NCBI GenBank assembly: GCA_914767715.1
Contig: OU612070.1
Span: forward strand, 23,858,025 to 23,922,024
Source: Membranipora membranacea
Taxonomy: Eukaryota > Bryozoa > Gymnolaemata > Cheilostomatida > Membraniporidae
Reading direction: 5' to 3'
Length of the DNA stretch: 64,000 bases
Shown: piece by piece, positions 23,694 to 36,869 of the stretch
Layout: the number at the start of each line of letters is the position of its first letter
Position numbering within the stretch: position 1 is the stretch's first letter
The notes under the pieces: model-generated
The model's input: only the letters and a program-made list of their open reading frames with translations
Databases searched by the model: none
Told to the model about the DNA's origin: nothing
Program-made: the position numbers and the translations under genes

Positions 23694-26600
23694 TATATAC
23701 TTTCCAGATATAAGAGAGAGAAACATTATATATTTTTCAGATATGAGCGGCAGTATTGTTAAAACAGCATCATTCATTCATGCAGTTTTATAAACTCATG
23801 GTGATGGTACTTGCTTGTGTGTAGAATCCCCTTTTGGTAAGTAACTTACTCTGCATCGGATGATGGATATTGAGATTATGCTCATAAGAAGACACCATCT
23901 CTATTTCTCCTGGATTTGTACATGGATCGCTGTCAATCAGGAAATACCTGTGAAAAAAAGTAAATAATTAGAGCAGGAGGCTTAAAACCTTATATTCAAA
24001 TTTGGAACGAGCATTCTCATACACAGATTACAACATCAAATGCCTTGAGAAGTCTAAAACTATTAGATCTAGGATTCTCTGATCATCTTAGCAATGTATG
24101 AAATTAGTTATTGTGTTTAAAGGGCAACCAAGGTTTCAAACAACTTCTCATTGATGGCAATTGATTAATAGCAGATTGCACCTTCTGCATGGGACAAAAA
24201 GACAAAATATAATTCGGATGATTATTCAGCCAGAATTCTTGTGAAACATTTCTTCCATCAGGTACTCAAACTCAGCTAAAAGAGAATACCACATAGCAGT
24301 TTCCTGTTCCTGTTATTATTTAGCCTGTGCTCTATAATTATTACAGCATAGTCTTGGAACCTCCCCTAAACTGAAGTGTTACCCAGCTTAGAGTCAGCAA
24401 CTACTTTGAGTTTTGCATCGCGTAATGCGCAAAGCTGATGCTGCCCAGCACATTATTTGCTACCCATTAATGTATTGCTGCGAAACCTTGGTTGCCCTTT
24501 AAAGGCTGGCTATCACAACTATTAAACCACAGTTGGCTGATATAGTTATAAATCGAAAACTCAATAATATTCTCTCTAGGAAAATTGGACAACATGACCA
24601 ACAATTTTTCTACAGTTGATTAGCAGTCACCCTTCGCATTCAACAATGGTGATAGTTCTACTATCCGGCCAACATAAGAATGTTTCAATACTTTTGTATT
24701 ATTTATAGGCGATCTAAGTTGTCTTCTATTTGTATGTACGTCTTGTGGATTGGTATCCATTTCCTATGGGCAGGAAAGAGACATACTATTTGAGTCATTG
24801 AGGATTGATACTGTTAGGTTGAGGGAATTCCTAAATATGTAGATAACTGCCCTCTCTTCAAGGATAGCGCAAAGAGATCCATTGTGATAGCTTATGCCAA
24901 ATCCCATTTGAAGACAGCTAGGCTATGTCTGGATCATATCAAATGTCCATGACTCAAGCTAGTAGGGTAAGTTAAAGGATGAATGGAAGGCTTACCATCG
25001 AGCGCATCCTGAAAAAGAATCCTTTCTCCATGTCCGATGATCACCACTGGCCGTTACCCTCAACCCTGTCTCATTGTACTCTTTATTGATGTGCACTGAC
25101 CAAATTTCACCATCATTCACCTCGCTGTTCGAAGCCCACCATTGTGTCTGCTCAATTTTCCCGTATAAACTTCTGTATATCTGACTTTTTCCACCACGCA
25201 CTGGAGATTGAAAGTGCATAAGCAAAAATAAAGTATGAGCGAAGAAACTGTTGTGGGTTAGAGGAGGAAAACTTTCATGAGTTTGTATATCGACTGGGTC
25301 TTTGGTTACCATCATAGATTAAAGAAACACATCACCCTACCTGAGCTCTGTGTGCCGTATATAGAATACTTTCTAAAGGTACCGTACAGCGTTTGCGCTA
25401 CAAAAAGGTTATGATTTTCTGCTGAACTAAATGCAAAAGAGATCTAAATGTGGCAAGATTGAACAGGTATAATATATTCAGTGGTAAGTTTGTTTGTATT
25501 TTGGGTAGATTAAGAGTATTTGTCAATGGTGAAAAGGTATATGGTGAGTCGCTCTTATAGTAGCTTGTGTGCCTATCGCTATCGAGAGATTCGATCATGG
25601 TATACACCACTGCATGCCATTCAACTGCATGCCCCTTAAACTGCATGCCGCTTTATCTGCATGCCTCTTAAACTGTTTGCCCCTTTAAGCTATCTGATCT
25701 GACTCACCTGTTTCTACAGCTTGGCTTGTCCTGACCTCCTCCACATGGATTCTTGATGGAGAGTTCACCCCGCCAGATATCACCTGATTAGTTTCAGAAT
25801 ATCCAGTTGTTGGCCACCAGCAGGCACCAACAAACACCTGAATCGTGTGCTCACCTACTGATAAAGTGTTGTCGCAAATACCTTCGACTAAAAATAAAAA
25901 TGATATGCTTTACAATTGATGAATCTGTGTGTTGAAATTTTGAGAAAAATCAATGTGAAGACAATGTTTTCTCAACTATGTTTGTTTGTTTCCCAGGTGT
26001 ATACATACTCATACATGTGTCAATTTTTTATTTTTGTAAATGTTTTCAAAATATCAGACATTCCATAGGAAAGTAAAATATTCAAAGGATGAAAGTTTCG
26101 TCATTTTCTAATACACTTGCAATATGGAAGTTTATGGCTAGCTAACCTAGAGTCACCCAAAAACTGTCGTAACTGGACAAACTGGCTTCTCTAGTGTATC
26201 CAGAGCACATGATGGCTATTAGTTGTTGTGATACATTTATTTCACTTTTGCAATCTGATAAAACTGGTCTGAGATTAAAATCCTAATTATTTGAAAATTA
26301 GCTGAAACACTAAGAAAGAGAAATCAGGTTAAAAAAAACTCATTTGTTTGCAGACCTATCCACTCACAACTTCTAAGTTCATGTTAGAACGAAGCCTTTG
26401 ATGAGTAAGTTCGAAACGAGATGAGCGATAATTAAAAGCAATGACAATACCATGTTTTAAGGCTGCAGATTCGAGGTCGATTTTACATAATGGATAATAT
26501 GCTTACTGCTGTGAGCTGTTGAGAAAGGACTCACAATAACTCTCATGGCTTTCATCACCATAAATTGTTATTATAATTTATCCATTTGGTGAAGTAACAT

Positions 26601-29600
26601 ACTTGTTCGTATTCTTCTGTGAAAGTTGTAGTTGTGCCACGGCTCTCCTTCAGCTGGTAAGATTAGCATATCGGCTAGAGGACTGCACTCCTGACCATTG
26701 ATAGCTATATACCTATATAGAAATATATATAGAAAGATATAGAAATAGAATTACCTCATAAAATGAAATCAAACTTTAGCCTAATTATCATTCAAATGAT
26801 TAAGATTGAATTCTCGTCATCTTTCCTAATAATGTACTGGACTATCCTAAATCCTGCCCATCATGCACTGCTGAATTGAAATTAGTCAAGGATTTCACCT
26901 CTACCAACACTTTCCAAATTATTCCTTGCACTCTGTGTTGAGCACAAAACAAAACACTCATGGACATCACTTCAATTCATTTGTCACAAAACCAACCGAT
27001 ACATCATATTCGGTAGCTGGATTTTTCTTTAAAATTTTTGCTTCTACGGACCATCTCGCGCAGTGGTAGAGGCTCGCATTATCTTGCACTAGCGCGGTAA
27101 GAGCATTGTATTTGATCCTCAAACTTGTATCTGCTGCTATCTTCTCATAACTTACTGACTGCAAATGAAGAAAAAACCAGTTTGTGACGGAAAAGCACAT
27201 GATTTACAAAATATCAAGATATATAAATAACTTCTGGGTTAAACATTATTACACCAAAATAAGATATTTGATACAAGACAGTAATATACACCTGTGAAAT
27301 AAAACTGACTTGCCCTGATACCTCTAGTGGGAGATGTGCTGTGCTAAATGCTGTCACAAGTGAGGTTATTCAGACAAGACTTGAAAAAGACCTGTTATAG
27401 AAGAGCATGATTTCATGTTGGAGAAACAGACACAACATTACGAAATTATCTCAGTTTAGTTTTATTATCAAATCTGATACAGTACGTACATGTGATAATG
27501 CAAATGACGGGGTGCTCTGGGTAAGAAAGGTACTAACAATTTTTCAGCTTTCATAAAAACTGTTGCCTCTTTTCAGTGTGACATTGCTTTGGTCTAAATT
27601 TGCGGACCCTGCGAGAACATGTTTATGTGGAACCATTAAAAATATTTCTATTATGTAACAGGGTTGGATCATTTAAAACTTGTCGTTCACCTTGATCAGC
27701 CGGCTGTTGTTACTACTTGACACGCTAAATGTCAAATCAATCTCCTCATCCCAAGAATAATACTGATAGTTGAATGAGACCAATGCTGGGCAGTTCTGGG
27801 AATTCTGATGTATTTCTAAATAATCAGATGAAAAGTAATGCAAGATTATGGAAATAAGGCTGTGTACAAAATTATAGTAAACGGGCAGGTTTTGTGAACT
27901 GACACAGAACATACCATGAATCAGCTACCAAATTACGGTTACAACACATGGTTTCTCAACCATAAAGCTAATATATTAATAATGTTTAGGTAAATAAAAC
28001 CTGAAAAAGTAAAAACATTAAGTAAATTATGCTTTCACCTGATGAAGGTGATACTGGCATCACTTCCATTATAATAGTAGTCCTCGGTGATTTAAAACCT
28101 GTCAGCGCCCAATCATTTATATCATAACCATCACAGCTAGCAATAACAGTAGCGATCATGATATCACCCTCCGGTATGCCAAAGCAGGTACCGTCAACTG
28201 AGAAATAGAATTACAGTATATCAGTATAACTAGGTCTAACAGTATGGCCAAAACAGATATATTAAAGTGTTTAGGAAAGAAAAAAACAACCACTGTTCAT
28301 ATGAAAGCTTTCTCATAGCAAAGAACAAAAAAACTCAACTTACTCGCACTCGCACAAGGACATTATTACTTTGTGTAATATATTTCAAAGTGCACAAACC
28401 CAGCATGAGGAGGGAGTTCATTGAACCCAGGGTCTATTAGGGTCTAGAGTATGTTATCTCCCCTGTAACAGATTCACACTAAAATGATGACCCACTTACA
28501 GTATAACAGTAAGGCTAGCCAGGGCATGCCTAGGACAGTAACATAGCTGCTCTACTTACACTAGAAATCATTGAAAAACAGTATTGGACAAAGGTAGTGT
28601 TACGTAGTCAAAGATAATTTAGCGTTTATCCGTAACAGGGGAGTTATTATACTCTAGACCCTTCTAGACCCTGGGTTTTTGCGGTTACATAATTCAATAA
28701 TGGTCCTTCCATGAAAAATTAACTTTTTTGTTCATTGCTATGGCAAAGCTTTGATATGAACAGAGGATGTTTTTTTTGCTTTCCTAAACACTTTAATTGT
28801 ATCATTAGTCATACAACAGAGTTGTCTTACTTTGGTTTTAGTTGGGTGTATTATCATTATTATTATTATTGCAACACTTTTTGGGCCTCGATAATTGTGT
28901 ATTATTTTATTAAAAGTTAGTTTTGTATATACAGCATTTAAGCTCTGATGATGAAGATGAAATTTTTCTAAAAATATTTGGATCCAAATATCAAGTTTTA
29001 AGCGTTGCCGCTCATCCTGGGAGTTAAACAAGCATCTTAGATGAGTTGTTAGGTCTTAAATTCGGTCCCCTAAATCTTTCGAAATCAGCGTGGCAATGAG
29101 CTTGAAATTATAATATTATGAAAAACGTAACCAAAGAAAAGTTTTGATGTCACATATTCATGTCGCACTAAATGTTAATGCTTGATGTCCTAGTCCAGGT
29201 TATGATATGATGCTGAAACTTGGTAAAATTGACAAATGAGATATGCTAGCTTTGCAACCACTAAGGGTCAAATCAGCTGGTATCTTTGTTCCTAAATATC
29301 TTTTTTTTTTTTTTCCGGTTTCTGTTTGTGTTTATTTGTAATAAAAGGTTCTTCTAAAAAAAAATGATGACAGCGGAGCGATCAGGTAGTCAGAGACTAG
29401 AATGGCGACCGCCCGATTAACAGTATGACCAAGAACATGACCAAATACGCCTACGGCACATGTGAGCCAAGTTTCAGGTCATTTTGAATACCGCTTGGCT
29501 AGGGGTGGAACGGATCGGAGTTAGGCAACCTCGGATTGGATATCGGATCGGTCCATAAATTCAACCTCGGATCGGATCCGGACCCGGATAACGAGTAAAA

Positions 29601-32600
29601 ACGCTTAATTTACCAGTCACAACTTTTGCACCATAATATACAATCCTTTCCCTGAACCATTACCCTTGTTTAGATGTGCATATATCTGCTTGGATATAAT
29701 ACTTTACAAGCAGCAACTTATCACTCAAACAACGCAAGGATCACACAAGCAGATTATTTGAAGAGATCATTTAATGTATGCAAAGATCTCTTGACTACTA
29801 GCATTTGTGCATAGAGCCACTCAATTTGACAGGATCACTCAAACCCAAATGTTAATAATCACTGAGTTTGAACAAACCTCCTGCTCTGATGTCACAAAAT
29901 CTCTGTTGTTACAAGGAACATCATTGGACAAAACTTTATGTCTTATTCACAACGATCTGAGTAAAGACCATTTCAGCAGAAAAAGCACATCCATCAAACT
30001 TAATCAGCAACAATAGATAGCTATGAAAATGAGTATTGATGGTATTGATTGCCTACTGATCATCACTTATATACTTATATCATACTTCCTTCCTTGTCAG
30101 TTTTAGTGAGATGAATATGATGCTAAGTAAGTGTCGATTAAAAACATATCATCTCGGATCAGACATAACACATATCCGATAGGTTTGTGGTTGGATCCGA
30201 GGTCAAATATCGGAAATTCAACTCCAACCTCAAGAGGTCGTTCCACCCCTACGCTTGGCTAAAGTGATCAGGTTGTCTTTCTATCTTACTCATCCTACCA
30301 CATCATTGGTGATTCAGTTTAAAACAATTTTGAATTTCGATCTATGCTTGAAAAACGGCATGGGATACTGCATGGAATACTGCATGGAATACTGCTTGGA
30401 ATACTGCATGGAAAACTGCATGGAATACCATGATCAGTTCTACCATGAAACAAGACACAACATGTAACACTCACTGTCAGATCCTCTTCTCATTTTTCCT
30501 TCAATATCAGAATACTCAAGGTGCTCGATCTTATGAGGATTAGTGCACATATGTCCATTGAAGGTAAGATACCATCTCATACAGAATTCTACACCTCCTT
30601 CCTCACTTGCTTTAACATTGACATGCTGGATAACTCTCAAACCAGAGTTTTCTCTTATCTTTGGATAAGTGACTGACTACAACACGGAAAAGTTTTTGGT
30701 ACTGGACCATAATGCTTATTTCAGTTTTTTTAAATACTCACACACAAACTGAGGAAGCACACACAGGTAAGTCCCACTCTCGTCTCGAGTGATTTACCCT
30801 GATATCTCCCAACCCACATACCACAAACCTCAGAACAACTTTAACCAGAAACTCTCACAAATCATCCATATTCCAAACTCAGACAACTCCTCATAATCAC
30901 AACGTTGACAGATTGAACAAACTCATCTTTCTAACATCAAGGATGTGTTCTATCAGTAATGATCAAAATTTCCCAGGGGCCTTTGAAATCAATAGGTGTC
31001 AATCACCTCTTCTCAGGAGAGTATGGTCTCATACCACCATCCCTCCCCTACAGAATAAAAACAAGGGTAATCCTTAGCTATGTGGATGGAGAACTTACCC
31101 ATACAATCCCATCATTCTCGCCGTTGCCACTCCTTCCGTTCCAATAGTATCTCATATTTACATAGGACATCTCCAGCTCGCACTCAACATACATATGCGC
31201 TGTAAAGAGATATCAGTTACTCAGATATTACCTGTGTATTAGGGAGAAAAAAAAATACTACATTACTTTGTAGCTTTCGTTGCTGACATATGCAATAGCA
31301 ACGACAACTGGAACTGAGGTGGCCTTGCCCTTCAGGCACAACCTATTTCGAGCACCCATTCCTCGTAATGAGGCGCTTGCGATTTAACCAACATTTTAAT
31401 GAAGTTCACATGATATATGTACGTCTCAATAATACAGAATTATCATAAACACTGATAGTATACATATAGAAATACTTCAATTCTATTTATGGTAGCGCTC
31501 CAGAATGTCTAGAGGCAGTCTAAAATGAATTGCTATTGCAACAAACTGGGTAAGGATGGAAAAAGAGGAAAAAACTTTTTTTTTCAGCAGTGAGTGGTAA
31601 CCTTCGAGGCACATATTGAATCAGGCATGAATGCTAGGTTACCCAAACAAATATATAGATATTAGATTGAATAAATTCATACTCTCATTAGTATAATGAT
31701 GACACAGACAAACAGACAAATATAACTGTCATTAAATACGCAGACGACACCTGTATAATTGGATGCATATAAAATCAATCAGATCTTAGTGCCTATCTTG
31801 ATGAGATTAGTAGAATTTCAAAGCAATGTTGTGATTTAAACCTATTGTTAAACGCCTCCAAGACTCAAGAAATGATGTTTTCTACTCAGCTTGTTAGGCC
31901 CATTACCCCTACTCTTATCCTTAACGGCACGGAAGTTGATTTTTGTGACAAAGTAAAACACCTTGGTGTTACTGTTGACGATTAACTCCGCTATCATGAT
32001 CATGTGCAATCCATAGTGACTACTGCATCTCAACGCATGTATATTGTGAAAAATTTTGTATACTATAGCTCAAAGCCCCCTTCCTGTTATTCAAGAGTTT
32101 TATTGTATCCCTCATCACTTACTGTCTCCCCATAATTTTTACAAGCATCCATGCAAGCGACAAGAAGTCCTTACGCAAAATATTTAAAGATGCCGCCAAG
32201 TTAGGGATTGAGCACTCCGATATAGATGCCCTGGTGGCCAACCAGATCAAGACACTTGGACTACGGTATATACACGATGAAGAGCACTTTATCAATGACT
32301 TTCTAACTAAATGCCCCTCAGGTCGCTACCGCACCGTTAAATATCGGGGTACATGGGGTAGAGACAGCTTTTTAAGACATCTCATACATACACTTAATAA
32401 TATACTATTCTAAAAACTTTTTATACAACAGAGATCTGATTTTTTCCATGTTTTTCTTTCTTGTCAGTATTAACAACGTATTTCGTGACAAATTTTTGTC
32501 TATGATAGTAATAAATCCATCCATCCATCCATAATATATATATATATATATATATACAAACAATTCCGCTTATACCGCTCTTCTAAGCCGACAGATTATA

Positions 32601-35593
32601 AAAAATCATCTCAGTCCACCAGTTACATAGCCCCACATATCTATTATATTACTCAAAGTTTATTTTGTTTGTTTAATTTTTATCATGTTTGGTCAGGAAT
32701 TGTCGGGCCAAATAAAAAGTACATATTGATAATAAGCCAACCTCACTCACCAGTGCACTTTGCGGTACTAAAAGGTTTAGATACATAACCAGTTACGCAA
32801 ACATCACCATCAGGACACCCATTTTCTCCACAGTATTCTGGCTGTAATGAAAACTTGGATTCATATTTACATCATATCATTTAATGCAGAAAAATATACT
32901 CTTATCATCCAACGATTGGGCATTGACGGAACATGTTACATGACTTGAGAATAAAAGGAAATGTATTCACCTAATTCTGCTTTTTCATTTGATGACACTC
33001 AAGAATTTTGATTGAATTCTTTATAAAGCCATAATGGTATTATGCCAATCATTTTATCCATGTTGTTTTTAGGATTTTACCACACATTGCAGCTGACGGG
33101 CCAACTAAGTAGTAACATGGAGTGAAATTCTATCCAAACTACTAATGAAACTCAATTGCTGCATAATATGCTCAATATTCAAATAAAAGATTGTTTGAAA
33201 GTTTGAAATTTGAATTACCGACTCTGTGTCTATCAGACTGTATTTTGAAACCTGGTTGGATCCAGTGGGACATGGTTCAGCCAAGTTGTGATCAGTTCTC
33301 AACAGGAAGCACTGTTTTGCTGAACAAGAAGAGAAAAAATGAGTATAATTAAGAATCTACGGATGCTTTGACAATTATTGTTAATGGGCTATTGAAATTA
33401 ACCTTGAAAACCACTAACACATACCTCTGTAATTATGAGCTCAATGTGAACAGCAACTACGAATACAAAAGCTAATATGCTTCGGTAAAAACTAGCCATG
33501 TCACAATGTAGCTGGAGTTTGGGAACGAAAAGTTTTCCTCAATGGGAACTTCACAGAAGCTGACAATGGCAATGGCCTATGTGACAGGGAATTTCATGGA
33601 GAATTTGGATTCACTACCACCCAAAAAATACAGCAATCGCAATAATAAACAAGTTCCAAAGTGAAATTTTTTGAGTAAAAGTTATTGATAGAGTTGGAAA
33701 ATATCCCCCTGCTCATCTGTTTTAAGAGTGGGGTATGTACTGTACAAGCCCAATAAACTGCCACTTCTATCCAATTCTAATCTAGTCTAATTTCGAGAAC
33801 CAGAGTTTCTGTACAAAGGTTAATCAAAAAAGTCATCTACTATACTCTACTGTACAATTTCTCCTGATAATGAAAATATATTTACTTTTATTCATGTGGA
33901 ATCTGTAATTAAAACTCTATGAAAGTGGCAGCTTGAATGTTGCAAAATTGAAAAAATAATCTTACCTGAATTCTCATACAATGCTGTGACATACGTTCCC
34001 CTGAGACAGCTTACCATACACTCCACTTCTGAAGTATCATTTATATGATCCCAAGATGACACTGAATTATCAGTGGTACATCCAGTTGATATATAGAAGA
34101 TGTCCCCGCAGCAAGAAGGCATCTCTAAAAAAACACACATAATACAGCAAAATGTTCAACTTTCGGTATCAATTATGCTATTGTTAAAAGGCTTGGGAAT
34201 AGCCTTCAATGTGTATAACTCCTCATAATCCACTGTTAATAAATCAAAATTACAAGTTTCCAACACATTTGTGACTTAAAGAATAAACACAACACCATGC
34301 ATGCGGAATCAGGTAGCTAGCACTGCTCAACTTGAATACAGTTTTGTAATAAAAGATTTAAATTTTATCTAGCATAGTCCCTATATTGTTTCAAAATTAT
34401 ACCAATTACATTGATATTTACAATTTGAAGTGGGCATTGATTAAAATATTAAGTATATAATTTGAGTGCAGACTTCCTGTTCTGCCAACAACACATTGAT
34501 TTGAGGCCTTGTGATGACTTGCACAGTTATAGCACTTAAAATTCATGTCCCACTTTTTGTTCTGAAGTGAGAAAGGGCGAACAACGTAACATAATGTCAA
34601 ATTCTTCAGTTTCCAATTTTTTGAAGTCATCGCAACGCTAGTGGGTTTGTGATATTGTCTTTGGTAAGAAATAAATGGCTAGTCTTATGCCAAAATTAAG
34701 ATACAATTTTTTCCCCAAATTCTATGGACAATGCTCTGAAATTTCCCTTCAATTCTGGTGATGTCTTATCGGGAGTAAAAGTATTACCTCCTCTTATCAA
34801 GGATTCTTACCTCTTTACCTCATTTACTCCTTGGTCTTATAGAATTAAAAGATAGGTCCACAGTTTTGAATCTTACCTCAAAAGATTTGCAAAACAGCTA
34901 ATGATGAGAGCAGTTAGGCCATTTTAAGACGACAAAACAATGATAGATATCTTTAGAATATCTACAAAAACGCTGCATGGAGATTAATGGGGTGTGTAAA
35001 ACATGACAGGCAAATTTCAACATACTTTATAATTATGCCTTCAATAATGCTTTTTGAATATAGATTACTTTATAAATCACATCCAATTGAACTGTGAAAC
35101 TGTAAGCCGCTTTTCATGGATGTCCATCAGAACAGCTAACATTCTAGTCTTCACCTATCTAGTTGAGCCTTTGCTTTTTATTGGTTTGTACTAGCTATCA
35201 TGCTAAACGTTTTTTTAGACTTAACGGTGATAGAATAAAAAAAAAAGTAGTTGAGAAATGTTGAGAATATTTAGTTTCAATATTGCATTACTACAATATT
35301 CCGGGATGGATTCCACAGCGCCTATAATTAGGCTGAGGGGAGATTAGATTGGGGAGGGTGCTTCTATAGCTTGAAAAAATTTGATGTATTTTTTTATATA
35401 AATATATTTTTTGCTGTGGTTAGCATGTGCTGACTTCTTTGCAATTCTGCATGTTATCTTTCCAAGTTGTTTGTTCGTATTGGAGAACATTCAGTGGATA
35501 CTTACCTAGTATACTTGATGAGCCGTATGAGACCTCAATCTTACTATACAGTATAATGGCCCAGGATATCATCAACATCCATCCGCAGTCCAT
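22777..35593 (-). CDS. Secreted protein with PAN-like segment and three CTHRC1-like domains
   Basis: Thirteen exons join in one open frame of 603 residues: 35506-35593, 33966-34124, 32751-32837, 31099-31199, 30475-30676, 28039-28197, 27691-27815, 27052-27158, 26603-26712, 25708-25887, 24996-25200, 23850-23947, 22777-22967. Order: signal peptide (MDCGWMLMISWAIILYSK), a short PAN-like segment (SEVECMVSCLRG), a four-Cys EGF-like piece (about residues 83-111), then three domains at about 112-265, 266-439 and 440-603. Each domain resembles the C-terminal domain of collagen triple helix repeat containing-1. Markers are a Cys before an aromatic strand (FCMRWYLTFNG, HCARW, GCARWYFLID), then x-C-x-P, G-x-C-x-G/N, a V-x-C pair and a terminal S-x-hydrophobic-EEV strand. 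No collagen Gly-X-Y repeat is present. CTHRC1 is a secreted regulator of Wnt/PCP signalling and matrix, but function here is inferred only from domain type. Donor GTCCGT after 27052 is weak. Confidence 0.85.
28262..28796. mobile_element. TTAA-type fold-back MITE
   Basis: TTAA at each end, terminal inverted repeats AAGTGTTTAGGAAAG.../...CTTTCCTAAACACTT, and the mirrored TCTAGAC block inside (28430-28460 against 28640-28680). It sits in the intron before exon 28039-28197, at the same site as the 4.67-kb element of the left arm. Confidence 0.85.
29500..30251. mobile_element. hAT-like non-autonomous transposon
   Basis: TAGGGGTGGAACG at the left end is matched by CGTTCCACCCCTA at the right. The 8-bp CGCTTGGC is repeated exactly on both sides (29492-29499 and 30252-30259). 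The left arm (about 6895-6920) has the unoccupied site with one CGCTTGGC. Subterminal GGATCGG/CCGAT motifs are clustered at both ends. It is 752 bp with no transposase. TIR and 8-bp duplication are diagnostic of hAT elements. Confidence 0.9.
31560..32550 (+). mobile_element. Non-LTR retrotransposon 3' fragment
   Basis: Broken translation shows IKYADDTCIIG near 31735, NLLLNASKTQEM and a VKHLGVTVDD thumb motif, then a decayed C-terminal region with stops and frameshifts. It ends in a (TCCA)n tail at 32516-32531. It lies in the intron between the Cys-rich exon and exon 31099-31199. Confidence 0.8.
33425..33499 (-). CDS. Alternative first exon (second signal peptide) of CTHRC1-like gene
   Basis: The ATG at 33499 opens 25 codons starting MASFYRSILAFVFVVAVH, a strong signal-peptide profile, ending in phase 0 at donor GTATGT. 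Spliced to the Cys-rich exon at its upstream acceptor (exon 32751-32841) it gives a continuous 547-residue protein that lacks the PAN-like segment. The PAN-containing form needs the acceptor 4 nt downstream (32837). The same signal exon is partly preserved in the unit-1 remnant at 4425-4450, so it is an old part of the locus. Which start is used cannot be told from sequence. Confidence 0.7.
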
Positions 35594-36529
35594 ATCTAAG
35601 GGAAAAAGTAAAATATTTATACTCGATACCGGAACATTTACACAATTCATCTTATAGACAGAAGGATGACTGCCTGTCCAGTATATTGCCTGGTAATCAG
35701 TTTCAGTAGGTTAACAAATATGCGAAATTAAATGCAAAAATTAGCTGCCTCAAATAAAGTTACGGTTCTCAGGTATTCCAGTGTACAGAATTGACTGTAA
35801 CACATGTATATAATGACATAAACATTTTTTTTAAAAATGCTGGAGCTCATGAAATTATTAGTCACTGGAAATTGGTATGAATTTACTTGTACAGACACAC
35901 AGTAATATGATGAAAAAAATTGAAATTCTCCAAAATATTCAGTTTAGCAACTATGTTAGCATATCACCTGAGCATCAGTTTCAGCGACTATGCTGTTCAG
36001 AAGATGAGACACAATTGTCTTGTTGAACGAGTCGAAAACCGTTTTATATATTTGATTTCTCTACAAAATGAATCTAATACGCCTATTGATTTCTTTCGAA
36101 TAGAGTAAATATTTGTTTATATAAGAGTCATTGAAACTTTCAAATCTACTACGCAGTTAGAGTTTACCAATAATGGATGACATGTGAAACCCAGGAAGGG
36201 ATTATGAATGATGTTGACAGTTTTTGAGCATTTAGCTGCAGAGGCTAAAACACTTTAAAATTGAAGTACCCTTATTGGTGAATGGTCAATACAGCGTCAA
36301 TAGGGAAGTACACACTTACTAGCGCGTGTGATCCGGGAAGTATGACGTTATTTGCCTACACATTAAATGTTATCAATCAATTAATGCAAATAACCCAACT
36401 ATGTAATTTGCATTTGTTTGATCACCTGATAAAGTCCTTCAGCCTAAACCTCAATGTCATGATCATCATCAACAATTTTGTTAATTCCAAATAAACACTA
36501 AAATGGGTGATACAAAATACGCAAAGTTT

Positions 36530-36860
36530 TTTTTAATGTTTAAATAAATTCTCTTTGCCAACGACACAAATTTATTTCCCAGTAATCCCGACATCTTAAA
36601 ATCAACTGTTCATAAAATTGAACAATGGTGATTGAGTAAAAAATTGATTTTAAACTATCAAAAACATTTCAGGTAATTTTTAAATCCTAAAATAAACAAA
36701 TCTTAGATCCTGAACATTACCAACTTAAACTTGGTAATGAGGCTTTCGAGAGAAAAAATAGCACCAAATTTTATGGAATTCACCTTGATGAGAGCAACCA
36801 ATATTTTTAAAACGCATATTTTGAAAGCTTGTCGGTAGTTGAACTACATCCTATTTTTAA
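36530..36860 (+). mobile_element. LINE reverse transcriptase fragment (first of nest)
   Basis: Pieces read LFANDTNLFPSNPDI and FYGIHLDESNQ, matching the RT segment from the degenerate catalytic box to the thumb. It is truncated on both sides and absent from the left arm. Confidence 0.6.
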
Positions 36861-36869
36861 TGCCTAGTA

